A program made the translations under genes and the position numbers. From NCBI GenBank assembly GCA_963811685.1, contig CAWESK010000024.1, forward strand, positions 124,001 through 188,000: DNA of 64,000 nucleotides. The letters run 5' to 3'. The notes under the pieces were generated by a model. That model searched no databases and was not told the DNA's origin. It saw nothing but the letters and a program-made list of their open reading frames with translations. Source of the stretch: CAIWHR01 sp963811685 (lineage in GTDB: Bacteria; Pseudomonadota; Gammaproteobacteria; Burkholderiales; Casimicrobiaceae). Shown in pieces: positions 54,067 to 62,013 of this stretch (positions are counted from its first letter, which is position 1; every line of letters begins with the position of its first letter).

Positions 54067-55653
54067 TCAGCCCTTGACCGGCCGGAACTGGAACGCGAGC
54101 GTGTATTCGTCGGTGCGCGGCGTGTACGCGACGTTTTTCGTCGTTGCCCAGACCGTGAACTGGAAATGGATCGGCATGATGCCGAGGTCCTCCATCGCAA
54201 GCTTGGTCGCGTTCTGCAGCATCGCGCTGCGGTTCTCGTCGTCGACCTGCTGCAGCGCCTGCTCGATCAGGTAGTCGACCTTGACGTTGCTGTAGCGGCC
54301 CCAGTTCACCGCGCCCAGGCCCTTGTCGCGGTTGAACGTCGCGATCAGCGAGCGCAGCGGGCTCGACGCCTCGCCGGTCGACGCGCCCCAGCCCACCATG
54401 TGGAAGCTGAATTCCTGCTTCGACGCGCGCGCCGAGTACGGGGCCATCGGCGCCGTCTCGACCTTCGAGACGATGCCCACGCGCGTCAGCATCTGCGCCA
54501 CGGCCTGGACGATCTTCTCGTCGTTCACGTAGCGCCCGGACGGACCGTGGATCGTGATGTTGAAGCCGTCCGGATAGCCCGCTTCGGCGAGGAGCTTCTT
54601 CGCCCCTTCGGGGTCATACGCATCGGCCTTGAGGCCCGGCACGTGGCCGAACAGCTTGTCGGAGACGAGCTGGCCGGACGGGACTGCCTGCCCCTCCATC
54701 ACGCGCTCGGCGATCGCCTGCCGGTTGATCGCCTTGGAGATCGCGCGGCGCACCCGGACGTCGAGCAGCGGATTCTTGTCCATCGGCTTGCCGGCCTTGT
54801 CGGTGATGAACGGGCTGACGCGCGCGAGGTGGTCGAAATTGAAATAGATCACGCGATGCGAGATCTTCGAGCTCACCTTGAACTTGGGATCGGCCTTGAT
54901 GCGCGCGAGATCGGCGGTAGGCGTCTGCTCGATCGCGTCGACGTCGCCCGAAAGAAGCGCCGCCACCCGCGCCGACTCGTTCTTGATGATCTTGAACGTG
55001 ACGTGCTCCCACGGCGACTTCTCGCCCCAGTAATTGTCGTTGCGGACGAGATCGATGCGGTCGCCGGAGGTGTACTTGACGAGCTTGTAGCGTCCGCTGC
55101 CGATCGCTGCCTTGCCGCTGTTGAAGTCCTCGGTGGAGGCGCCCGTCGCCACCTTTTTCGACACGATGTAGATCGTCGACAGGTCCGTCGGGGCGAGCGG
55201 ATACGGCGCCGCGTACTTGAACCGGATCGTGTAGGGATCGACGATCTCCTTCGCGATGATGGCCTTCGTGTACGCGGAGAAGGGGCCGGGGCTGTTCGGC
55301 ACGTTGGGCACGCGGTCGATGGAGAACACGACATCCTCGGCGGTCAGCTCCGAGCCGTCGGTGAACTTGACCCCTTTGCGCAGCTTGAATTCCCACGTCT
55401 TGTCGTCGATCGCCTTCCATGACGTCGCAAGCCCCGGAATCAGCTTCGAATCGGCGTCCATCTGCACGAGCTTGTCGAAGACGTGCTCGGCGACGTTGTT
55501 GTTCGGGAACAGGTTGAAGAAATGCGGATCCATCGACGTGACGTCGGCGGCGACGGCGATCTTGAGGTCCGCCGCCGGGACCAGCGGCGACAGCGCGAAG
55601 GCCGCCGCGGCGGCGGCAATGGACAGTGCTCGGCGTAGCGGCGAATGGCGCAT
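54067..55653 (-). CDS. Peptide ABC transporter substrate-binding protein (SBP_bac_5)
   Basis: A 528-residue periplasmic protein. The signal peptide (LRRALSIAAAAAAFALSPLVPAAD) is followed by the family-5 pattern: DVTSMDPHFFNLFPNNNVAEHVFDKLV, DKTWEFKLRKGVKFTDGSELTAEDVVFSIDR, PNVPNSP, DVRVRRAISKAINRQAI and DPEGAKKLLAEAGYPDGF. It captures peptides or related solutes for DppBCDF. First gene of the operon, with a fitting promoter about 80 bases upstream. Confidence 0.94.
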   Translation of the reverse strand: MRHSPLRRALSIAAAAAAFALSPLVPAADLKIAVAADVTSMDPHFFNLFPNNNVAEHVFDKLVQMDADSKLIPGLATSWKAIDDKTWEFKLRKGVKFTDGSELTAEDVVFSIDRVPNVPNSPGPFSAYTKAIIAKEIVDPYTIRFKYAAPYPLAPTDLSTIYIVSKKVATGASTEDFNSGKAAIGSGRYKLVKYTSGDRIDLVRNDNYWGEKSPWEHVTFKIIKNESARVAALLSGDVDAIEQTPTADLARIKADPKFKVSSKISHRVIYFNFDHLARVSPFITDKAGKPMDKNPLLDVRVRRAISKAINRQAIAERVMEGQAVPSGQLVSDKLFGHVPGLKADAYDPEGAKKLLAEAGYPDGFNITIHGPSGRYVNDEKIVQAVAQMLTRVGIVSKVETAPMAPYSARASKQEFSFHMVGWGASTGEASSPLRSLIATFNRDKGLGAVNWGRYSNVKVDYLIEQALQQVDDENRSAMLQNATKLAMEDLGIMPIHFQFTVWATTKNVAYTPRTDEYTLAFQFRPVKG

Positions 55654-55732
55654 CGAATAACCTCGGCTTCAAAAAGGGAAAGGGCGATGCGCCGCGCCGA
55701 CGGCCGGCTGCGCGCGGTGGGAATCGTGACGC

Positions 55733-55762
55733 AATCTATCGCGAAAGGCCCGGCAGCGTCAA
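55733..55762 (-). promoter_or_regulatory. Probable sigma70 promoter of the peptide-transport operon
   Basis: On the minus strand TTGACG (55757-55762) and TAGATT (55733-55738) are 18 bases apart. The start codon is about 80 bases downstream. Confidence 0.5.
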
Positions 55763-55789
55763 AACGAGCGCGCTCCCCGCGCTCGGGGA

Positions 55790-56584
55790 TCAGACGACCT
55801 TGACGCGAAGGTCCGGGAGACCGTCGATATGCGCGTCCATGATGTCGCCCTTGACCACCGGACCGACATTCTCGGGGGTGCCGCTGTAGATGATGTCGCC
55901 CGGCATCAGCTCGAATGCCTTCGAGAGATTGCTCACCTGCTCGGCGACGCTCCAGATCATCTGCTTGAGATTGGCGTCCTGCTTGGTCGCGCCGTTGACC
56001 TTGAGCCAGATCGACCCCTGCGTGAAATGGCCGGTCTTCGCCGCGGGCTGCAGCAGTCCCAGCACCGCCGAATGATCGAAGCTCTTGCCGATTTCCCAGG
56101 GTTTCTTCTCGTCCCCCATCGCCCGCTGCAGGTCGCGGCGCGTCATGTCGAGCCCGACCGTGTAGGCCATCACCATGTCGAGCGCCCGCTCGATGGGAAC
56201 GTCGCGGCCGCCCTTGCCCAGCGCGGCGACGAGCTCCACTTCGTAGTGGTAATTCTTCGTCAGTGTCGGATAGGGATGGTCGATCGTCTCGCCGGGCGGC
56301 GCGAGCTGTATCGCATCGGTCGGCTTCTGGAAGAAGAACGGCGGCTCGCGATTCGGATCCGACCCCATCTCGCGCGCATGCGCGGCATAGTTGCGGCCGA
56401 TGCAGTAGATCCGCCGGACCGGGAACATCTCGCCCGTGCCCGCGATGGGAATGTAGGTCTGCGCGATGGCGAACGGCGTGCGCGGCTGTGCCTGTGCCGC
56501 CGCCGTCCCTGCTCCCCCCGCGGCGGTCCCGGCCATGAGCATCGCCGCCGATTTCAGCAATTGACGACGCTGGTTTCGCTTCAT
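55790..56584 (-). CDS. Fumarylacetoacetate hydrolase-family protein with a Tat-like signal
   Basis: A 264-residue protein. The first 32 residues form a twin-arginine-type signal (NQRRQLLKSAAMLMAG, ending AAAQA). The rest is a complete FAH-family domain: RRIYCIGRNYAAHAREMG, PPFFFQKPTDAIQLAPPGETI, YHYEVELVAALGKGG (metal Glu residues), YTVGLDMTRRDLQ (Asp), GKSFDHSAVLG and MPGDIIYSGTPENVGPV. These are usually cytosolic hydrolases, decarboxylases or isomerases of acylpyruvates and homoprotocatechuate products; export is uncommon. Sits between a MORN-like gene and the peptide-transport operon. Confidence 0.88.
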   Translation of the reverse strand: MKRNQRRQLLKSAAMLMAGTAAGGAGTAAAQAQPRTPFAIAQTYIPIAGTGEMFPVRRIYCIGRNYAAHAREMGSDPNREPPFFFQKPTDAIQLAPPGETIDHPYPTLTKNYHYEVELVAALGKGGRDVPIERALDMVMAYTVGLDMTRRDLQRAMGDEKKPWEIGKSFDHSAVLGLLQPAAKTGHFTQGSIWLKVNGATKQDANLKQMIWSVAEQVSNLSKAFELMPGDIIYSGTPENVGPVVKGDIMDAHIDGLPDLRVKVV

Positions 56585-56618
56585 GTTGCCTCCTCCAAAT
56601 GACGCATTGCCGACCGGG

Positions 56619-57164
56619 TCACTCGCACTTCGGGAGGTGGCCGGCGACGAGCGCTTCAAGCGTACCGTAAAACTGCTCGTCCGTGACGACATCGCGTGCC
56701 GCCATTGCGCGCGCCTCGTCGTCGGACAACGGAGCGCCCGCCGGCGCCCAGGCGCGTGCCGTCACGAGCTCGCCCCGCTCGTAGCGAAGGTCGGTGCGCG
56801 GCTTGCCGTTCGAATGCCACGACCGCTTTTCGCCGTGCAGCCGATCGTCGACGTACGCCGCCTCCGACTTGCGCGGCGCGTCGGCCCCCCGCGCCGGCGG
56901 GGCGTACCAGAGCGCGATGGTTCCGGCCTTGCGATCGGTGTCGTAGGGGACGACGGCGATGCGCGCGCCGCGCTCCGACCAGAAGAGGAAGGTGCCGGTG
57001 CGCCGGCCCTTGGCAAAGGCGCCCGCCACGCGCAGCCGCCCGTCGGCGGAGCGCAGCGTGTAGGCGCCGTTCGGTTCGCCGTCGCGGCAGGCGCCTTCGA
57101 CGACGAGACTTTGCGCCATCGCTGCAGGGGCGAGTGCTGCGAGCGCGAAAGCGAGCCGCCGCAA
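56619..57164 (-). CDS. Exported MORN/YwqK-like repeat protein
   Basis: About 180 residues. TTG 57164 gives a good signal peptide (LRRLAFALAALAPAAMAQ); no ATG fits, and a CTG overlapping the livM stop (57185) is another option. The mature part has YwqK/MORN-like beta-hairpins: CRDGEPNGAYTLRSADGRLRVAGAFAKGRRTGTFLFWSE, then EAAYVDDRLHGEKRSWHSNGKPRTDLRYERGEL. The C-terminal 40 residues are helical. YwqK proteins are often labelled antitoxins without proof; nothing here supports a toxin partner. Possibly the last gene of the liv transcript. Confidence 0.65.
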   Translation of the reverse strand: MRRLAFALAALAPAAMAQSLVVEGACRDGEPNGAYTLRSADGRLRVAGAFAKGRRTGTFLFWSERGARIAVVPYDTDRKAGTIALWYAPPARGADAPRKSEAAYVDDRLHGEKRSWHSNGKPRTDLRYERGELVTARAWAPAGAPLSDDEARAMAARDVVTDEQFYGTLEALVAGHLPKCE

Positions 57165-57181
57165 CCATGTGCACGCCGTGC

Positions 57182-58155
57182 TCAGCTGCGCTTCGCCCAC
57201 CACGCGCCGAGCTCGCCGACGATCCCGCGCCGGAACGCGAGCACGCAGACGACGAAGATGACTCCCGTGATGATCGTCACCCATTCGCCGAAGGGCGCCG
57301 AGGTAGACTTTCGAGCGCGACGACGACGATCGCGCCGGCGACCGGGCCGAAGATCGTTCCCATTCCGCCGAGGAGCACCATCAGCACGACTTCGCCCGAG
57401 GTGCCCCAGTAGACGTCGGTGAGGGAAGCCAGCTGGAACACGATGGCCTTGGTCGCACCGGCGAGCCCGGCGAGCGTCGCCGACAGGACGAACGCCAGGA
57501 ACTTGTAGCGATCGGCGTCGTAGCCCAGCGACACTGCGCGCGGCTCGTTCTCCTTGATGGCCTTCAGCACGTTGCCGAAGGGCGAGTGGATCACGCGATA
57601 GATGAGGAGGAAGCCGAGCAGGAAGATCGCGAGCACGACGTAGTAGATGACGAGCGGCCGCGACAGGTCGAGGACGCCGAGCAGCATGCCGCGCGGGACG
57701 GCCTGGATGCCGTCCTCGCCGTGCGTGAACGGCGCCTGGATGTAGAAGAAATACACCATCTGGGCGATCGCGAGGGTGATCATCGCAAAGTAGATGCCCT
57801 GACGGCGGATCGCGAGCGCACCGACGACCGTGCCGAGCAGCGCCGCCGCGAGGGTCCCGAGCAGGATCGCGAGCTCGGGCGGCGCGCCCCACACCTTCGC
57901 GGCGTACGCGCACGCGTAGCCGGCGGTGCCGAGGAACATCGCGTGGCCGAAGGAGAGGAGTCCGCCGAAGCCCAGCAGCAGGTTGAAGGCACACGCGAAG
58001 AGCGCGAAGCACATCGCCTTCATCGCGAAACACCGGGTACACGCCGACGAACGGCGCGAGGGCGAAGGCCGCCGCCATCACCGCGCGTTCCGACGGCGAA
58101 GCCGCGCGCAGCGCGGGGCGTCGCGGCAACGGCGGCGATCGGGAGTCGCCGCCAT
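57182..58155 (-). CDS. livM: Branched-chain amino-acid ABC transporter permease LivM (frameshifts)
   Basis: About 320 residues with around ten helices. The intact central run (57310-58023) contains FNLLLGFGGLLSFGHAMFLGTAGYACAYA, YFAMITLAIAQMVYFFYIQAPFTHGEDG, FGNVLKAIKENEPRAVSLGYD and GTSGEVVLMVLLGGMGTIFGP, all typical of LivM. The N-terminus (58155-58023) and the C-terminus (FGEWVTIITGVIFVVCVLAFRRG) lie in other frames; each change fits one or two extra bases. ATG 58155 lies one base after the livH stop. Confidence 0.85.
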
Positions 58156-58156
58156 G

Positions 58157-59044
58157 TCAGCGCTCGCGGCCGAACAGGCCGGCCGGCTTGATCAGGAGCA
58201 CGACGACCATGATGACGAAGATCACCGTGCTCGACGCCTCGGGATAGAAAACTTTCGTGAGGCCCTTCGACCACTCCGAGCCCGAATCCGGTGAGGATCG
58301 AGCCCATGATCGAGCCCATGCCGCCGATGACGACGACCGCGAACACGACGATGATCATGTCGGCGCCCATGAGCGGGTTCACCTGGTAGATCGGCGCGGC
58401 CATCACGCCTCCCAGCGCGGCGAGCCCGACGCCGAAGCCGTAGGTCAGCGTGATCATCCGGGGCACGTTGACGCCGAATGCCCGGACGAGCGACGGATTC
58501 TCGGTCGCCGCACGCAGGTACGAGCCCAGCTTCGTGCGCTCGATCACGTACCACGTCGAGAGGCAGACGGCGAGCGAGGCCACGATCACCCAGGCGCGGT
58601 ACTTGGGCAGGAACATGAAACCGAGATCGATGCCGCCCGACAGCTCCGGCGGGATCTGGTACGGCAGCCCGGAGGAGCCGAATTCGTTGCGGAACAGCCC
58701 CTGGATGATCAGCGCGAGACCGAAGGTGAGCAGCAGACCGTAGAGGTGGTCGAGCTTGTAGAGGCGCGAGAGCATCGTGCGCTCGATGATCATGCCGAAG
58801 ATTCCCATCGACGAGCGGCGTGATCGCGAGCGCCCACCAGTAGCCGATGCCGAGCTTGGTGCAGCAGGAACCACGCGCAGAACGCGCCCATCATGTATTG
58901 CGCGCCGTGCGTGAAGTTGATGATGTTGAGGAGGCCGAAGATCACCGCGAGCCCGAGCGACAGCAGCGCGTAGAACGAGCCGTTGATGAGCCCGATCAGC
59001 AACTGGCCGAACAGCGCCTGCGTCGAGATGCCGAAGATTTCCAT
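58157..59044 (-). CDS. livH: Branched-chain amino-acid ABC transporter permease LivH (frameshifts)
   Basis: About 295 residues. The first run is LFGQLLIGLINGSFYALLSLGLAVIFGLLNIINFTHGAQYMMGAF. Joined to it are GIFGMIIERTMLSRLYKLDHLYGLLLTFGLALIIQGLFRNEFG, RAFGVNVPRMITLTYGFGVGLAALGGVMAAPIYQV and, in a third frame, VFYPEASSTVIFVIMVVVLLIKPAGLFGRER. Removing single bases near 58860, 58808 and 58275 gives the full family sequence, so it is almost certainly an intact gene. Confidence 0.87.
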
Positions 59045-59080
59045 GGAAGACTTCTGATGTAGCCCCGTCCCGATGCCCCT

Positions 59081-59104
59081 GCCCTCTCCGCGGCGGGAGA
59101 GGGC
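59081..59104 (-). terminator. Stem-loop between livK and livH
   Basis: gccctctcc (59081-59089) pairs perfectly with ggagagggc (59096-59104) around a six-base GC loop; no T-tract. It probably lowers expression of the permease genes relative to the binding-protein gene, or it may be a copy of a dispersed GC-rich repeat. Confidence 0.55.
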
Positions 59105-59120
59105 GGAGGCCGGGCCGAGT

Positions 59121-60343
59121 CTACTTAACCAAGGGACATTCGCCGTCCTTCAGCGGCCGGAATGCCTGGTCGGCCGGGAATCGTCGCGACGATCTTGTAA
59201 TAGTCCCACGGGTACTTCGATTCCGCCGGCGTCTTGACCTGCACGAGATAGGCCGGGTGGATCTTGCGGCCGTCGACGCGCACGCTGCCCTTGCCGAACA
59301 GCGGATCGTCGGTCGGCATTTCCTTCATCTTGGCGATCACCTTCGTGCCGTCGTCGCTCTTCAGCGCTTCCACCGCCTTGAGATAGTGCAGCAGCGACGA
59401 GTAGACGCCGGCGTGGACCATCGTCGGGTAGATGCCCTTGTCCAGCGCCTGGAAGCGCTTCGCGAACGCCCGCGTCTGGTCGTTCATGTCCCAGTAGAAC
59501 GTCTCGGTGAACGTGAGACCCTGCGCGGTCGGCAGGCCCAGCGAGTGGATGTCGGTCAGGAACACGAGCAAGCCCGGCGAGCTTCTGGCCGCCCTTCGTG
59601 ATGCCGAACTCGGACGCCTGCTTGATCGAGTTCGTCGTGTCGCCGCCCGCGTTGGCGAGGCCGATGACCTTGGCCTTCGACGCCTGCGCCTGCAGCAGGA
59701 ACGAGCTGAAGTCCTGCGTAGTTGAGGGGCGCCTTCACGCCGCTCCGACGACCTTGCCGCCGTTCTTGACCACCGCCGCGCTGGTGTCGCGCTCGAGCGC
59801 GGCGCCGAACGCGTAGTCCGCGGTGATGAAGAACCAGGTGTCGCCGCCCGTCTTGGTGATCGCCGTGCCCGTGCCGTTCGCGAGCATCCAGGTGTCGTAG
59901 GCCCAGTGGATCGTGTTCGGCGAGCACGCCTTGCCGGTCAGATCCGAGCTGCCCGGCCCGGATGCGAGGAACGCCTTGCCCTTGTCCTTGGTGATCTGGC
60001 TCACGGCCAGCGCGACGCCCGAGTTCGGCGTGTCGACGATCACGTCCACCTTGTCGGCGTCGTACCACTGCCGCGCGACGGCCGAGCCGACGTCGGGCTT
60101 GTTCTGGTGGTCGGCCGAGACGATCTCGACCTTGTAGCCGCGCTTTTCGATGCCGGAATCCTCGACCGCCATGCTTCGCGGCGACGACCGAACCGGCGCC
60201 GGCCAGGTCGGTGTAGAGGCTCGACATGTCGGACAGCACGCCGATCTTGATGACGTTGTCGGAGATCTGCGCGCTGCGCGGCGCCGGTGCCGAGCGCCGC
60301 CGCGACGGCGAAGCGCGACCAGGTTGCGTTGCATTGCTTTCAT
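59121..60343 (-). CDS. livK: Branched-chain amino-acid-type ABC transporter substrate-binding protein (frameshifts)
   Basis: About 405 residues of a periplasmic Leu/Ile/Val-type binding protein. The N-terminus, restored by removing extra bases, is a signal peptide followed by QISDNVIKIGVLSDMSSLYTDLAG. The next runs are GYKVEIVSADHQNKPDVGSAVARQWYD, TGGDTWFFITADYAFGAALE, APLNYAG and FLTDIHSLGLPTAQGLTFTETFYWDMN. One extra C near 59172 hides the normal ending (FRPLKDGECPLVK, stop TAG 59121-59123); in the given frame the stop is TAA 59125. The ligand may be an amino acid, urea or an aromatic acid. Confidence 0.85.
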
Positions 60344-60415
60344 CGTTGCTCCTTCAAAGGATCATCTGTCGCCCGCCCTGAGCCGGCGCGCGGATATCAA
60401 TCGGTGGGTGTGGCG

Positions 60416-61169
60416 TCAGACACCGAGATAGTCGTGGAGCTTCTCCATGTTGGCATCGAGCTCCGCGTTGGGAATCATGTCGACCACGCGCCCGTGGTCC
60501 ATCACGTAATGCCGGTCGGCGACGGTTGCCGCGAAGCGGAAGTTCTGCTCGACCAGCAGGATCGTGAAGCCCTGCGCCTTGAGCTTCGCGATCGTGCGCC
60601 CGATCTGCTGGACGATCACCGGCGCCAGGCCCTCGGTGGGCTCGTCGAGCAGCAGGAGGCGCGCGCCGGTGCGCAGGATCCGGCCGATCGCGAGCATCTG
60701 CTGCTCGCCGCCCGAGAGCTTCGTGCCCTGGCTCCGCAAGCCGCTCGCGCAGGTTCGGGAACAGCTCGAAGATCTGGTCGACGGAGAGCCCGCCCTCGCG
60801 CACCGCGGGCGGCAGCAGCAGGTTCTCCTCGACGTCGAGCGACGCGAAGATGCCGCGCTCCTCAGGGCACCAGGCGATGCCGAGACGCGCGATCCGGTTC
60901 GACGCGAGCTTCACCGTTTCCGTTCCTTCGAACAGGATCGAGCCTTCGCGGCGCGGCACCACGCCCATGATCGACTTCAGCGTCGTGGTCTTGCCGGCGC
61001 CGTTGCGTCCGAGGAGCGTCACGACCTCGCCCGCCGTCACGTCGAAGTCGACGCCGTGCAGCACGTGCGACTCGCCGTACCACGCGTTGAGATTGCGCAC
61101 GGCGAGGAGCGGCGCTCCCGCCGGTGCGGCGGCGCCCGGAACCGCGGCCGCGGCACGCTCGTCAGGCAT
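60416..61169 (-). CDS. livF: Branched-chain amino-acid ABC transporter ATPase LivF (one frameshift)
   Basis: About 250 residues with a 21-residue Ala/Pro-rich extension at the start. Motifs are LLAVRNLNAWYGESHVLHGVDF, Walker A GRNGAGKTT, CPEERGIFASLDVEENLLL, then, after an extra base near 60735, signature LSGGEQQMLAIGRIL, Walker B LLLLDEPTEGL, and LLVEQNFRFAATVADRHYVM. It overlaps livG by eight bases. Confidence 0.9.
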
Positions 61170-61918
61170 GGGCGGTTCCGAGATAGGCCTCGACCACGCT
61201 GGGATGCTTCGAGACGTGCGCGTAGTCGCCTTCGGCCAGCACCTCGCCGCGCGCGAGCACGGTGATGTGGTCGGAGAGCGTGGAGACGACCGAAAGATTG
61301 TGCTCGACCATGAGCACCGTGCGATCGACCGCGACTCGCTTGATCAGCGCGGCGATCCGCTCGACGTCCTCATGCGTCATGCCGGCCGTCGGCTCGTCGA
61401 GCAGCAGCATCTCGGGCTCGAGTGCGAGCGTGGTCGCGATCTCGAGCGCACGCTTGCGACCGTAGGCGAGCTCGCCGGCGTGCGTGTGCGCGAACTCGGA
61501 CAGGCCGACCGCCTCGAGCAGGTCGCGTGCCTTGTCGTCGAGCCGCGCGAGTGTGCGCAGCCGAGCGCCAGAAGTCGAACGAGTGCCCGCCCTTGCGCTG
61601 CAGCGCGATACGCACGTTCTCGAGCGCGGTGAGGTTCGGGAACACCGCCGAGATCTGGAACGAGCGCACGAGCCCCATCCGGGCGATTGCCGCCGGCCGG
61701 GACCCGGTAATTTCGCGCCCGTTGTAGAAAATCTGCCCCCGTGTGGGCGTGAGGAAATGGGTGAGCAGGTTGAAGCAGGTCGTCTTGCCGGCGCCGTTCG
61801 GTCCGATCAGCGCATGGATCGCCCCGCGGCGGATCGAGAGCGACACGTCCTTGACGGCGACGAAGCCCTTGAACTCCTTGGTGAGCCCCTTCGTCTCGAG
61901 TATCGTGTCGGCAGCCAT
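61162..61918 (-). CDS. livG: Branched-chain amino-acid ABC transporter ATPase LivG (one frameshift)
   Basis: About 250 residues: ILETKGLTKEFKGFVAVKDVSLSI, Walker A GPNGAGKTTC, GLVRSFQISAVFPNLTALENVRIALQ, then, after a frame change near 61560, LRTLARLDDKARDLLEAVGL, AYGRKRALEIATTLAL (signature region), Walker B MLLLDEPTAGM and MVEHNLSVVSTL. First gene of livG-F-K-H-M, with a good promoter 50 bases upstream. Confidence 0.9.
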
Positions 61919-61968
61919 TCTGCGCCGGCGCTTCCGGCGCCCGGCCTCCTCATCGCCGTAGGGAGGCC

Positions 61969-61997
61969 ATTATGCGAAAGCCCCGCCCCGATGGCAA
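61969..61997 (-). promoter_or_regulatory. Sigma70 promoter of the liv operon
   Basis: On the minus strand TTGCCA (61992-61997), a 17-base spacer and CATAAT (61969-61974). Each box differs from consensus at one position. The livG ATG is 50 bases downstream. Confidence 0.6.
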
Positions 61998-62013
61998 TGG
62001 CAACGTCCTTCGC

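Noticed and set aside
52372..55422. A 1016-codon open frame on the plus strand opposite the peptide-transport genes
   Set aside because: It is the antisense shadow of five well-supported genes; long open antisense frames are expected at this GC content and its translation is low-complexity Arg/Asp/Val.
56619..57164. YwqK-like protein as an antitoxin
   Set aside because: It has an export signal and no adjacent toxin gene; the family label is not evidence of function.
57182..61918. Reading the liv genes as decayed pseudogenes
   Set aside because: All motifs survive across frames and each break is explained by extra single bases, as in unrelated genes nearby; decay would also bring deletions and missense loss.
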